64,000 nt of DNA from positions 12,483-76,482 of the forward strand of contig CAZUXE010000008.1 of assembly GCA_964624585.1 (NCBI GenBank). The letters are read 5' to 3'. Positions 53,168 to 61,853 of this stretch are shown here, piece after piece (within the stretch, counting starts at the first letter, position 1; every line of letters starts with the position of its first letter). This DNA comes from CAZUXE01 sp964624585 (GTDB lineage Bacteria > Hydrothermota > Tepidihabitantia > B3-TA06). The notes below the pieces were generated by a model. That model ran no database searches. It saw nothing but the letters and a program-made list of their open reading frames with translations, and was not told the origin of the DNA. The position numbers and the translations under genes are program-made.

Positions 53168-54256
53168 ATGAGTAAGATTAGGGTTGCCATTATAGGAGTT
53201 GGCAACTGTGCAAGTTCATTGGTTCAGGGAGTGCATTACTATCGTAATGCTAAGGAAGGAGATACAATTCCAGGACTTATGCACGTAAATTTGGGTGGTT
53301 ATCATGTATCTGATATTGAGTTCACCATGGGTATTGATATTGATAAGAATAAGGTGGGTAAAGATTTAGCGCAAGCAATATTCACCAAGCCTAATAATAC
53401 AAAACAGTTTAGTAAGGTACCTAATCTTGGTGCAAAGGTGCTTCGCGGTATGACTCATGACGGCCTGGGACGTTATCTTAAAGAAATTATAACCAAAGCT
53501 CCCGGACCAACCGCCGATATTCCTCGTCTTCTCAGAGAGACTAAAACAGATGTGGTTGTCAACTTTCTTCCTGTTGGTTCAGAGGAAGCAACCAAGTGGT
53601 ATGTGGAGCAGATACTTGATGCTGGTTGCGCTTTCGTAAACGGTATACCTGTATTCATAGCTTCAGGCGGTTACTGGCCGCGGCGTTTTCGCTCTAAGGG
53701 CTTACCTGTTCTTGGAGACGATATCAAATCTCAGGTTGGCGCTACAATAGTTCACCGTGTTCTGACTACACTTTTTAAGGAACGTGGGGTTAAGCTTTTG
53801 CATACATCTCAGTTAAATGTTGGAGGCAACACAGATTTTCTAAATATGTTGGAACGCGATAGGCTGGAATCTAAGAAAATTTCAAAAACCCAAGCGGTAA
53901 CATCGATGCTTCCTTATGATATGGGAGCAGAAAACGTTCATGTAGGCCCTTCTGACTATGTCCCATGGCTAAAAGATCGTAAGTGGTGTCATCTTCGCAT
54001 GGAGGGTCAAACCTTTGGTGACGTACCTCTAAATCTTGAACTTAAGCTTGAGGTCTGGGATTCTCCCAATTCAGCGGGAGTTATAATAGATGCCGTTCGT
54101 TGCGCCAAGTTAGCTCTTGATGCGGGACTTAAAGGAGCCATTACAGCCCCTTCATCGTATTTCTTTAAGTCTCCTCCAATTCAATATCCTGATTACGTTG
54201 CCCGACGCAAGACAGAAAGCTTTATTCGCAGCTATAAGCGAAATAAAAAGGGTTAA
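53168..54256 (+). CDS. ino1: Myo-inositol-1-phosphate synthase
   Basis: 362 residues from ATG 53168 (AAAGGAG upstream; an adjacent TTG at 53165 is less likely). The Rossmann start IRVAIIGVGNCASSLVQGVHYY, and later HTSQLNVGGNTDFLNML, are hallmarks of the prokaryotic Ino1 family; SYFFKSPP lies near the end. It uses NAD to convert glucose-6-phosphate to inositol-1-phosphate. Products in bacteria include phosphatidylinositol-type lipids and, in thermophiles, di-myo-inositol phosphate; the window does not show which applies. Confidence 0.93.
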   Translation: MSKIRVAIIGVGNCASSLVQGVHYYRNAKEGDTIPGLMHVNLGGYHVSDIEFTMGIDIDKNKVGKDLAQAIFTKPNNTKQFSKVPNLGAKVLRGMTHDGLGRYLKEIITKAPGPTADIPRLLRETKTDVVVNFLPVGSEEATKWYVEQILDAGCAFVNGIPVFIASGGYWPRRFRSKGLPVLGDDIKSQVGATIVHRVLTTLFKERGVKLLHTSQLNVGGNTDFLNMLERDRLESKKISKTQAVTSMLPYDMGAENVHVGPSDYVPWLKDRKWCHLRMEGQTFGDVPLNLELKLEVWDSPNSAGVIIDAVRCAKLALDAGLKGAITAPSSYFFKSPPIQYPDYVARRKTESFIRSYKRNKKG

Positions 54257-54369
54257 TGACTATTGCAAACCGTTCAATATCGCTATATTCTGAGTTGCTG
54301 TTTTAAGTATCCGCCTGTTATGATTAGCATATTTTCTAAAGCTACAATTAGGATAGAATAGGGACGCTA

Positions 54370-55005
54370 GTGAACAGAGGTGTATTTATTGTTTTTGAGG
54401 GTATTGAAGGTTCAGGGAAATCAACGCAAATACAGATGTTAGCGCAGGCTTTGAGGGAAAAAGGTGTAGCGGTTGACTTAACCAGAGAGCCTGGGGGAAC
54501 GGAAGTGGGAGAGAAGATACGTGAGGTACTGCTTGATTCTCAATTAGAGGAAATGCATCCCAGGACAGAACTTCTGCTCTATTTAGCCGCCCGTTCGGAA
54601 CATGTTGCCAAACGTATACGTCGTATATTACATACCGAAAAAGGAGTGCTAATATGCGATCGTTACACTTTATCAACTTTAGCTTATCAAGCAGGCGGAA
54701 GAGATTTGCCTGTCAAAGATGTTGCCAGATTGTGCAAGTTCGGAAGCGCAGGTCTGGAGCCTGATTTGACGATTTTAGTCGATTTGGATGTAGAAGAAGC
54801 CTTTGCAAGATTAAATAGACCACATGATCGTCTGGAACAGGCAGGATTGGATTTTCACAAAAAAGTGCGTAAAACCTACCTTGAATATGCCAGACGTGCG
54901 CCTAAGAAAATTAAGGTCTTTGATGGCGCAAAGGAGGTGCAAATGCTTCATGAAGATATAAAGAATACGGTTTGGGAATTTTTAACTCGTAAGGGAGTTT
55001 TATGA
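54370..55005 (+). CDS. tmk: Thymidylate kinase
   Basis: 211 residues. P-loop FEGIEGSGKSTQ, the LTREPGGTEVGEKIR segment, the CDRYTLSTLAYQ motif and LDVEEAFARL. It phosphorylates dTMP to dTDP. Starts at GTG with AGGGA five bases upstream. It overlaps the protease gene by 4 nt (ATGA). Confidence 0.95.
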   Translation: MNRGVFIVFEGIEGSGKSTQIQMLAQALREKGVAVDLTREPGGTEVGEKIREVLLDSQLEEMHPRTELLLYLAARSEHVAKRIRRILHTEKGVLICDRYTLSTLAYQAGGRDLPVKDVARLCKFGSAGLEPDLTILVDLDVEEAFARLNRPHDRLEQAGLDFHKKVRKTYLEYARRAPKKIKVFDGAKEVQMLHEDIKNTVWEFLTRKGVL

Positions 55006-56633
55006 CTAAAAAAACAAAAAAAGTAAAACTTACGGCAGGTTTCATATTAATTGGGATTCTTGCCATTACATGGGTGGGATCACGTTTATGGGCTAAGCGA
55101 ACGGATCCTTATGCGTCGCTTGAAGTTTTCTTTCAGGTGCTTCAAATTACCCGTACTCATTACGTACGCGATGTGGATTTGAATGATATGTTAGAGAATG
55201 CCATGAATGCTATGTTGCAGAAACTTGATCCTTACAGCATGTACATGAATCCCAAATCGTATAAAGATCTATACATATCTATGGAAGGTGAGTTTGGAGG
55301 ACTGGGGGTTCAAATAGGTATTACAGATGGTTGGCTTACAGTAATTTCACCAATGGAAGGAACTCCGGCCGCGGCAATGGGCTTGCAATCAGGTGACTAC
55401 ATTGTGAAAATTGAGGATGAATCAACAGAAGGTATTACTATTGAAGAGGCTGTAAGCAAGCTGCGTGGTGAGCCCGGAACAAATGTAACTATAACTATAG
55501 CACGTAGAGGAATGGATAAACCTTTTGATGTAACTATAACTCGTGATATAATTAAGCTGAATGCGGTAAGTTACGCTAGCAAACTTACTCCTGAAATCGG
55601 TTACATTAACTTCATTAAGTTTAGCCGTACAGCTCGTCAAGAGGTTGAACAGGCAATAGATTCTCTTTTTACACACGAAGGTGTGAAGAAGATTATTCTG
55701 GATATTAGACGTAATTCAGGCGGTTATTTATACGAAGGTGTAGAAGTTAGTGATTTATTCCTCTCGCCGAATAAAGAAGTTGTGCAGACTCGCGGACGTA
55801 ATCCTCAGAGCTTTAAAGTCTATCGCACGCACGAAGATAAGTTCATAGGCGATTATCCCTTGGTTGTTCTAACCGATAGGGGTTCAGCATCAGCTGCAGA
55901 AATCCTAGCAGGTGCCTTGCAGGATTGGGAACGCTGCATAATTATAGGTGATACCACTTTTGGCAAAGGTTGCGTGCAAACCGTCTACCCATTACCAGAT
56001 TCAGCTCGACTCAAGCTTACCAGTGCTTATTGGTACACTCCTTCAGGACGCTGTATAGATAAGTATCGCACTACCTTAAAGGATGACGAAGGCAATAAAA
56101 AGGATGAACAACTCACTTTTAATACTCTTGGCCCAAGAGCAAGGCCTCTTTATGGTGGTGGAGCTATTGTTCCTGATGTATATATCCCCTACGAAAAAAT
56201 GGATACTCTTGTTACACGCTTTAGAATAAATCGTGTATTTTTTACCTATGCTGCAGACTACATTGCCAAACATCCTAATATTACTAGAGACTTTACGGTA
56301 ACTGACGAAATGCTTAACGGCTTAAAAGAGCTTGCACGAAAGCAAAACCCAAAATCTGATGCAAATACATCTAATAAGAAAAAGGCCAAATCTAAAAACG
56401 CACCTAAAATTGTCGCTAAAGGTCATCATGTGAATTTTACAGACGAGGAGTTCCAGAAATCAAAAAAAGGTCTGGCTACCCAATTGAAACTTGAAATTGC
56501 TATGCAAAAATGGGGACGCGGTGATTACTATTATAATCTTATTTTTGCAGAAGATCCAATGCTTAAAAAGGCAAAAGAAATTCTTTCAAAGGTAGAAAAG
56601 ACATCAGGATTATTTCGTTTTACAGATAAATAA
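55002..56633 (+). CDS. S41 family C-terminal processing protease (CtpA/Prc-like)
   Basis: 543 residues. One N-terminal transmembrane helix (about 10-27), a PDZ domain (about 95-180; EGEFGGLGVQIGI, GLQSGDYIVKIEDES), and the S41 core with serine in DRGSASAAEILAGAL and lysine in TFGKGCVQTVYPL. Beyond the usual family length is a tail of about 120 residues with a Lys/Ser/Asn-rich linker (about 450-480) and a helical end. It processes proteins in the periplasm. It is coupled to tmk. Confidence 0.93.
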   Translation: MTKKTKKVKLTAGFILIGILAITWVGSRLWAKRTDPYASLEVFFQVLQITRTHYVRDVDLNDMLENAMNAMLQKLDPYSMYMNPKSYKDLYISMEGEFGGLGVQIGITDGWLTVISPMEGTPAAAMGLQSGDYIVKIEDESTEGITIEEAVSKLRGEPGTNVTITIARRGMDKPFDVTITRDIIKLNAVSYASKLTPEIGYINFIKFSRTARQEVEQAIDSLFTHEGVKKIILDIRRNSGGYLYEGVEVSDLFLSPNKEVVQTRGRNPQSFKVYRTHEDKFIGDYPLVVLTDRGSASAAEILAGALQDWERCIIIGDTTFGKGCVQTVYPLPDSARLKLTSAYWYTPSGRCIDKYRTTLKDDEGNKKDEQLTFNTLGPRARPLYGGGAIVPDVYIPYEKMDTLVTRFRINRVFFTYAADYIAKHPNITRDFTVTDEMLNGLKELARKQNPKSDANTSNKKKAKSKNAPKIVAKGHHVNFTDEEFQKSKKGLATQLKLEIAMQKWGRGDYYYNLIFAEDPMLKKAKEILSKVEKTSGLFRFTDK

Positions 56634-56650
56634 AATAGAAATAGATTAAT

Positions 56651-56685
56651 AAAAAGAGAAGAAGCGGTAAGCCTCTTCTCTTTTT
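56651..56685 (+). terminator. Bidirectional terminator after the S41 protease gene
   Basis: A 12-bp stem AAAAAGAGAAGA/TCTTCTCTTTTT with an 11-nt loop. Plus-strand T run follows. On the minus strand it lies downstream of the TauE gene and reads into TTTTT. Confidence 0.85.
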
Positions 56686-56761
56686 ATACTATTCTGTTGC
56701 TTTTGAATAGCTATGTTTGAATTGTTCGTTTAATAATGTTATAGACTTTCCGAATATTGGC

Positions 56762-57148
56762 TTATTGATGTTGTAGGGTTTGTTTTGTTAAAATAAACTT
56801 TAATCCTAAGAGAATGAAGAATAAACCGAATGCTCGCTTGAGCCAAATTTCATCAAGTTTGTTTGCCCAACCTGCGCCGAAATAGGCTCCAATAAATAAC
56901 CCTGCGGCAATTATCAAGCCTGCTACAAGGTTTACGTGTCCTTCTTTCCAGTAACGAATTACCCCAAGAAGACCGACTGGCAGTAGAAGAGCCACCAAGG
57001 AAGTTCCTTGTGCGTCATGCTGTGTAAATCCGAAAATTAAAACCAGGACAGGAATTATAAGGGCGCCACCGCCGACCCCGAATAAGCCTGAAAGTAACCC
57101 TGCAGCCAGACCTAGAATAGCTATACCTGCATATTGGATATGTGACAT
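56762..57148 (-). CDS. TauE/SafE (DUF81) family membrane protein, short form
   Basis: 128 residues from ATG 57148, which has AAGGAG upstream (an in-frame TTG at 57166 is less likely). Four hydrophobic helices; the family signature GLLSGLFGVGGGALIIPVLVLIFG and HDAQGTSLVALLLPVGLLG are clear. Full-length members have seven to eight helices, so this is a half-length form that may dimerise. The family exports sulfite and organosulfonates; an APS/PAPS reductase gene lies just upstream on the same strand. Confidence 0.87.
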   Translation of the reverse strand: MSHIQYAGIAILGLAAGLLSGLFGVGGGALIIPVLVLIFGFTQHDAQGTSLVALLLPVGLLGVIRYWKEGHVNLVAGLIIAAGLFIGAYFGAGWANKLDEIWLKRAFGLFFILLGLKFILTKQTLQHQ

Positions 57149-57186
57149 AAATCTCCTTAATTTCAATATTAGTTTCTACTGGCAAT

Positions 57187-57214
57187 ACTATATTCGAATA
57201 GAGAATATTATCAA
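57187..57214 (-). promoter_or_regulatory. Sigma70-type promoter of the TauE/SafE gene
   Basis: Minus-strand TTGATA, 16-bp spacer, TATAGT, 38 bp upstream of ATG 57148. Confidence 0.65.
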
Positions 57215-57338
57215 GCTTGCTTATTAGATTAAGAGAATATTTTTAAGAAATATTCAAAATTTATGAGCTTAGTGTTCAAGCTCATCCATCTTTAATGATT
57301 CTTAAAGCTCAAATTTCCATATATCAGAGATAATGAAA

Positions 57339-57369
57339 AAGCGCCCCTTTAGCAATTTCAGAGGCGCTT
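57339..57369 (-). terminator. Terminator after the APS/PAPS reductase gene
   Basis: Minus-strand 7-bp stem AAGCGCC/GGCGCTT with a long loop, followed by TTTTC, 25 bp after the stop codon. Confidence 0.75.
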
Positions 57370-57393
57370 GAGAATCTATCTGTGAGAAATTAA

Positions 57394-58110
57394 TTATTTC
57401 GTTGCATCAACCTTAAGTGGACGTGTATGAATACCGCATTCTCCACCGCATTTAGAGGTATTGAGCCAGCGACCGGCACGTTCATCGTCGTCATTGGAAA
57501 TTTTTGTGCAAGGTTCACAACCTAGAGAACGATATCCTTCTTTGTAGAGAGGATTTACAGGTACTTCATATAAAGAAAGATATTGCCAAACCTCGCGTTC
57601 TTTCCATAAAAGAATAGGATTAAGTTTAATTAAGCCTTTGTCGCGTTCTTCCACTTCTTTGTAATCAGTACGGGTTCTGCCTTCGGTACAGCGAAGACCA
57701 GTTACCCAGCAGTCAACGTCCATTTTCTCTATTGCCCAGCGTACAGGTTCAACCTTTAGAAGCCTGCAACATTCATCAGGATCGGTGGCATATAATTTTT
57801 CTGGAATTTCAACATCGTTTTCGTATATCTCTGTTTCAGGGTATTTCTCGACTACTTGTTTCATAAAGTCTTTAGTGGCTTGAGGCTTGTAACGGGTAGT
57901 AACTACGAATCCCCTAACCTTTGGAGCAACTCTTTTAACTAAATCCCACACCGCCACGGAATCTTTGCCTAAGCTGTTGGCTACAACTAAGCGGTCGCCA
58001 TACTTAGCGTAGGCTTCTTCAACTAACTGCATTGAGCGTTGGACTTTTTCCTTAAAATTTAAGCCGTCTACCAATGTTTTAATATCATCGGTATTCTCAA
58101 GTAGACTCAT
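57394..58110 (-). CDS. cysH: Phosphoadenylylsulfate/adenylylsulfate reductase family protein
   Basis: 238 residues. PP-loop VVANSLGKDSVAVWDL, the paired cysteines in DPDECCRLLKVEP and later CEPC give the CC...CxxC set of 4Fe-4S adenylylsulfate reductases, and TGLRCTEGRTRTDY is conserved. The C-terminal KCGGECGIHTRPL fits the bacterial form. It reduces APS (or PAPS) to sulfite. AAGGAG upstream of ATG; 22 bp after the DUF2061 gene, in one operon. Confidence 0.93.
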   Translation of the reverse strand: MSLLENTDDIKTLVDGLNFKEKVQRSMQLVEEAYAKYGDRLVVANSLGKDSVAVWDLVKRVAPKVRGFVVTTRYKPQATKDFMKQVVEKYPETEIYENDVEIPEKLYATDPDECCRLLKVEPVRWAIEKMDVDCWVTGLRCTEGRTRTDYKEVEERDKGLIKLNPILLWKEREVWQYLSLYEVPVNPLYKEGYRSLGCEPCTKISNDDDERAGRWLNTSKCGGECGIHTRPLKVDATK

Positions 58111-58132
58111 TGTTTTTGACTCCTTATTACAA

Positions 58133-58519
58133 CTAAGACGCTTTCCCCAGAATAATTCTTCCTGAAGCTTTGCGTCGTCGGGTTATTGCTTTTTTCTTAA
58201 GCGATATCTTCTTATCGGAATTTTTGTCTAAATATCCCCACTCCTCAAGTTTCATTCTGAGAACTTCCATATGCTGGGGTGCGATTTCTTTACTAACAGG
58301 AAGTTGCTGTAGTGGATGCAATATCTTACCCCATTTTATTTTCATCCACACCCTCTCATGCCAGTAATAGTTAAGCAATTGTATGAACTCAAATATAATA
58401 GTAATCATTGTCATGTGCTTCAAACTACCTGTTATTAAATAGGTAACAGAAGCGAGTACTATAGTACCTATTATTCTCCATGTAATTGCTTTGGCAATAG
58501 AGCGCGAATTTTTATCCAT
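58133..58519 (-). CDS. DUF2061 membrane protein
   Basis: 128 residues. The DUF2061 pattern is at residues 4-55 (SIAKAITWRIIGTIVLASVTYLITGS, then EFIQLLNYYWHERVWMKIKWG): two hydrophobic helices and a conserved HERVW. The C-terminus is basic and cytoplasmic. The family commonly sits next to sulfate-reduction genes, as here, but its role is unknown. ATG with GAGGAGG. Confidence 0.9.
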   Translation of the reverse strand: MDKNSRSIAKAITWRIIGTIVLASVTYLITGSLKHMTMITIIFEFIQLLNYYWHERVWMKIKWGKILHPLQQLPVSKEIAPQHMEVLRMKLEEWGYLDKNSDKKISLKKKAITRRRKASGRIILGKAS

Positions 58520-58561
58520 ATATTCCTCCTCTGGGAATTTATTGGAAGTCTCTTTGGAGGA

Positions 58562-58589
58562 ATTATAGTTCAGGATAGAGCTATGTCAA
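58562..58589 (-). promoter_or_regulatory. Consensus promoter of the DUF2061-cysH operon
   Basis: Minus-strand TTGACA, 16-bp spacer, TATAAT, both boxes perfect, 42 bp upstream of the ATG. Confidence 0.85.
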
Positions 58590-58739
58590 CGTCTGAGAGT
58601 ATACATCAATTGATAGGGTAAATAGTTCGGTTAGTTTACATTTTAACTGCAAAGAAAATATCAGTGTATCTTTTCCAGGTCTCTTTCCAGCTCAACCAAA
58701 GATGTATACAATTGATTTTACAAGCATCTAATAGTTAAG

Positions 58740-60047
58740 TTAGGGATATATTCTATCCATCAGTCTTGGATAAGGTATAGTTTCTCTAACGTGGTGGATT
58801 CCCGTAATCCATGCCAGAGTGCGTTCCATTCCGATGCCGAATCCAGAGTGCTCAAATGTACCGTACTTACGTAAGTCAATGTACCATTCAAGTGGAGCGC
58901 GAGGTAAGCTGTGATATTCAATTGCCGCCTCTAGTTTTTCCAAGCTATCTTCCCTTTGAGAACCGCCAATAATTTCGCCATAGCCTTCGGGAGCCAAAAG
59001 GTCGAAGTTCTTAACAACTTTTGGATTTTCAGGGTCCTCTTTCATATAAAAGGGCGCCGATTTTTTAGGATATCGATGAACAAAAACAGGCTTATCAAAT
59101 TCTTTTGAGATAATTGCTTCTTCATCAGCACCAAGCTTATCGCCCCATTCGGCAGTAAGCCCTTTCTTTTTCAAAAGTTCAATAGCTTCGGTATATGAAA
59201 GTCGATAAAAAGGTGGACTAAGATTTTCAAGTAATTTTGAATGTTCTTGATAATTATCAACTTTTTTGCCAAGAAGCTCTAACTCAGCTTTTCGTTTTTC
59301 TAAAACCCTTTTGACGACAAAAGTCAACATATCTTCTGCAAGTTTCATATCACCATCAAGGTCAAGGAAGGCTACCTCAGGCTCCAAATGCCAGAATTCG
59401 GTTAGGTGCCTGCGGGTTTTTGATTTTTCCGCCCTGAATGAAGGCGCAAGACAATATACCTTTCCGAAAGCCGCTGCCGCCGGTTCCATGTATAATTGAC
59501 CGGATTGCGAAAGGTAGGCTGCTTCATCAAAATATTTAATTTCAAAGAGTTCAGATGCTCCTTCGCATGATGTTGGCGTAATCATAGGCGGATCGATAAG
59601 AATGAAGTTACGGGATTCAAAGAAATTGTGGAAAGCGCGAATCATAGTATCTCGACATCGCAGTAGCGCGTGTTGTCTGCTTGAACGAAGCCACAGATGC
59701 CTTCTGGATAGAAGAAAGTCTATGCCATGCTCTTTAGGTGTAATTGGATAATTGTGAGAATCGGTAATGAGCTTTATTGATTTCGCTCCCAGTTCAACCC
59801 CCCCAGGAGCGCGGTTGAATTCTTTAAGCTCGCCTGTAATCTCAATCAGGCTTTCTTGATTAACGCTATCTGCCTGTTCAAATATGTCATCCGACAGCTC
59901 GTTTTTTACGAATACGCACTGCAGAATACCTGTGCCGTCTCTTAAAAGTACAAATCGTACTTTTCCAGAATCTCTCTTATTATATACCCATCCTTTGATG
60001 GATACTTCTTTCCCGATGTATTTTTTAAGGTCTTCAATCCATATCAT
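58740..60047 (-). CDS. asnS: Asparaginyl-tRNA synthetase
   Basis: 435 residues. N-terminal OB-fold anticodon domain (VSIKGWVYNKRDSGKVRFVLLRDGTG), class II motif 2 FRAEKSKTRRHLTEFWHLEPE (the LTEFW segment marks AsnRS rather than AspRS) and motif 3 GFGIGMERTLAWITG. The ATG lies 5 nt from a -10 box with no Shine-Dalgarno sequence, predicting a leaderless mRNA. Confidence 0.96.
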   Translation of the reverse strand: MIWIEDLKKYIGKEVSIKGWVYNKRDSGKVRFVLLRDGTGILQCVFVKNELSDDIFEQADSVNQESLIEITGELKEFNRAPGGVELGAKSIKLITDSHNYPITPKEHGIDFLLSRRHLWLRSSRQHALLRCRDTMIRAFHNFFESRNFILIDPPMITPTSCEGASELFEIKYFDEAAYLSQSGQLYMEPAAAAFGKVYCLAPSFRAEKSKTRRHLTEFWHLEPEVAFLDLDGDMKLAEDMLTFVVKRVLEKRKAELELLGKKVDNYQEHSKLLENLSPPFYRLSYTEAIELLKKKGLTAEWGDKLGADEEAIISKEFDKPVFVHRYPKKSAPFYMKEDPENPKVVKNFDLLAPEGYGEIIGGSQREDSLEKLEAAIEYHSLPRAPLEWYIDLRKYGTFEHSGFGIGMERTLAWITGIHHVRETIPYPRLMDRIYP

Positions 60048-60052
60048 AATTA

Positions 60053-60081
60053 AGTTTATTCATTTCAATTGAATTTGTCAA
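60053..60081 (-). promoter_or_regulatory. Promoter of asnS (leaderless)
   Basis: Minus-strand TTGACA, 17-bp spacer, TAAACT, five bases from the asnS ATG. Confidence 0.65.
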
Positions 60082-60238
60082 CGTAATATTGAAGAGTACA
60101 GTATTGGTTTTGTTACATAAAGATAGATATTTTAGTTCGTAAGTTCCGTAAGATAGGTTTGAGCTCACCTGAAATTTATATTTAAGGACTAAAAGGCAGG
60201 TAAGTCTTAATTATAAAAACAAAGTTCCTTGAAAAATC

Positions 60239-60706
60239 CTAATGGTTGTCCATTACGCATGAAAGTAGACTAATTCGGGTACGTTTCAATCTTTTAGCTA
60301 CAACTACCGAAAGAATTTGTTGCAAGATTCTATATCCCATACCGCAATTCTGCATAAAGAAGTTATGGAGCTTTTGGGCTTCCCAGACAAGAAGTTTTGT
60401 GTGTTTTGACGTTTTTATGGTAGCGGTAAGCTTGCCGCCCGCATACATTGAAGACCACCCTGCAACTTTTAAAGCGTCAACGGTTGCAATGGTAACAGGC
60501 ATAGGCTCGGCAAGAGCTGCGTTAGTTGTTATTTCCAACTGGCCATCGACAACTAAATAGAGTTCAAAGGCTTTCTCGCCTTCTTTACCCAAAATTGTTC
60601 CTGCATTGACTTCGCGTTCTTCGCATAGATTGGCAACAGCTTTGCATTCGTGTTCATCCAGAATATTGAACACTTCGCTTTTTTTTAATAGCTCGCAACG
60701 GTTCAT
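60239..60706 (-). CDS. Cyclic-nucleotide-binding-domain protein without DNA-binding domain
   Basis: 155 residues. The Crp-type beta-roll covers about 12-125 (LDEHECKAVANLCEEREVNAGTILGKEGEKAFELYLVVDGQLEI, then GWSSMYAGGKLTATIKTSKHTKLLVWEA) and a C-helix follows. The usual phosphate-binding cassette (GExA-type) is not conserved, and no helix-turn-helix is present, so this may not bind cAMP and is not a Crp-like transcription factor. GGAGG precedes the ATG. Confidence 0.82.
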   Translation of the reverse strand: MNRCELLKKSEVFNILDEHECKAVANLCEEREVNAGTILGKEGEKAFELYLVVDGQLEITTNAALAEPMPVTIATVDALKVAGWSSMYAGGKLTATIKTSKHTKLLVWEAQKLHNFFMQNCGMGYRILQQILSVVVAKRLKRTRISLLSCVMDNH

Positions 60707-60766
60707 TTCTCCTCCATGGTTGATGTTTTTGATAAGTTAAGTAAACCTGAAAAAACTATTTAATTG

Positions 60767-60795
60767 ATTATGGAAAAGGATATAGGGAATGTCAA
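60767..60795 (-). promoter_or_regulatory. Sigma70-type promoter of the cNMP-domain gene
   Basis: Minus-strand TTGACA, 17-bp spacer, CATAAT, 61 bp upstream of the ATG. Confidence 0.65.
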
Positions 60796-61010
60796 GCTGT
60801 ATTGGGTCAAGGTAATTAAATTTGGCTCTGTTGAAAGATTTTAGCAATATATGTTTTGAGATGATGGTTGAATTTTTAGAGCAGTTCCTTTAGCGGACTA
60901 GGTATTGTGTATTTTTCTGATTAAATATAGAAGAATATGATGAAGGTAAGGTAAAACCTTAAAATCCGGAATTGTCCTATGGTATTTTGGTTAATTTGAA
61001 TTGTGTAACA

Positions 61011-61042
61011 ACGTCCCTTAAAGTGATCACTTTAAGGGACGT
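61011..61042. repeat. Perfect 32-bp palindrome
   Basis: Half-site ACGTCCCTTAAAGTGA (61011-61026) is followed without spacer by its exact reverse complement (61027-61042). It lies 45 bp downstream of the lipoprotein stop codon and about 215 bp upstream of the cNMP-domain promoter. No T tract on either side. Confidence 0.95.
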
Positions 61043-61086
61043 CAATTAAGATTAATTCCGGTATCTTAGCTCTAAATATATGCTGG

Positions 61087-61635
61087 TTATTGAGTCGCAG
61101 AATATTTTGTCAAGACATACTTGGCGGCAACTTCATTATTTTTCCAGCAATAAATCTGTACCGGCCCTACATTTGGGGCAAACCAAACATCGTATGAAAT
61201 TAACTTTTCGTTAGGTTTACCTTTAACTAATAAACAGTTTTCAAATGTTCCGGCAGGTGTTTTAACAATGCATCCAGAATTATCATTATCTTCGTCCGGG
61301 CCATCAGGGATAATACCCACATTTGGCCAATTGAATGCTGAATCCACTATCAGACGCACGGAATCGCTAAATGGGTCAGAAGCTTCACTTCCGTCAGCAA
61401 GTATAGCTGGTCTTTCCGTAGTATAGTGATATTCAGTATTCCAGGTGTATAATCCTGAATTTAATTGGTTTAGTTGACATTTGACAGTTCCTTCGTCAAC
61501 ACCACTAACATTAAAAACCCAAGAATTACCCTCGGCAAGTGGAAAGAAGGTGCGTTTACCACCGACCTCAACCACTGAACATCCGAGGAGGAAAGCTGAT
61601 ACTATTATTGTTGCTAATGCGATTTTTTTTATCAT
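61087..61635 (-). CDS. Lipoprotein of unknown function
   Basis: 182 residues from ATG 61635 (AGGAGG five bases upstream; GTG 61638 is adjacent). Lipoprotein signal MIKKIALATIIVSAFLLGC. The mature part starts FFPLAEGNSWVFNVSG, a beginning shared in style with many FCB-group lipoproteins and with the lipoprotein at 16360. The rest is beta-rich (NCLLVKGKPNEKLISYDVWFAPNVGPVQIYC). No function is known to me. Confidence 0.82.
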   Translation of the reverse strand: MIKKIALATIIVSAFLLGCSVVEVGGKRTFFPLAEGNSWVFNVSGVDEGTVKCQLNQLNSGLYTWNTEYHYTTERPAILADGSEASDPFSDSVRLIVDSAFNWPNVGIIPDGPDEDNDNSGCIVKTPAGTFENCLLVKGKPNEKLISYDVWFAPNVGPVQIYCWKNNEVAAKYVLTKYSATQ

Positions 61636-61655
61636 CACATCCTCCTAACAAATTT

Positions 61656-61683
61656 ATATTAGATAAAAACAGTGTTTTGTCAA
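61656..61683 (-). promoter_or_regulatory. Sigma70-type promoter of the lipoprotein gene
   Basis: Minus-strand TTGACA, 16-bp spacer, TAATAT, 20 bp upstream of ATG 61635. Confidence 0.6.
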
Positions 61684-61853
61684 GCTTGAAAACTTCCAAT
61701 TACTTAGGTTTGGCGTTAAAGCAATATGTTGCCGTATTCTAGTAACAAAAAGCGTACCGTATGCCGAAGTGTTTGCTGTAAGTTAATGTTTGTTAAGAAA
61801 TAATACTTGCCAGATGGTCAAAATCGATTAGGATTAAAATTAGGAGAATATTG

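Noticed and set aside
60239..60706. Crp/Fnr-type transcription factor
   Set aside because: Only the cyclic-nucleotide-binding fold is present; the protein ends before any helix-turn-helix.
61011..61042. Intrinsic terminator
   Set aside because: No loop and no T tract on either strand, so the palindrome is listed as unexplained instead.
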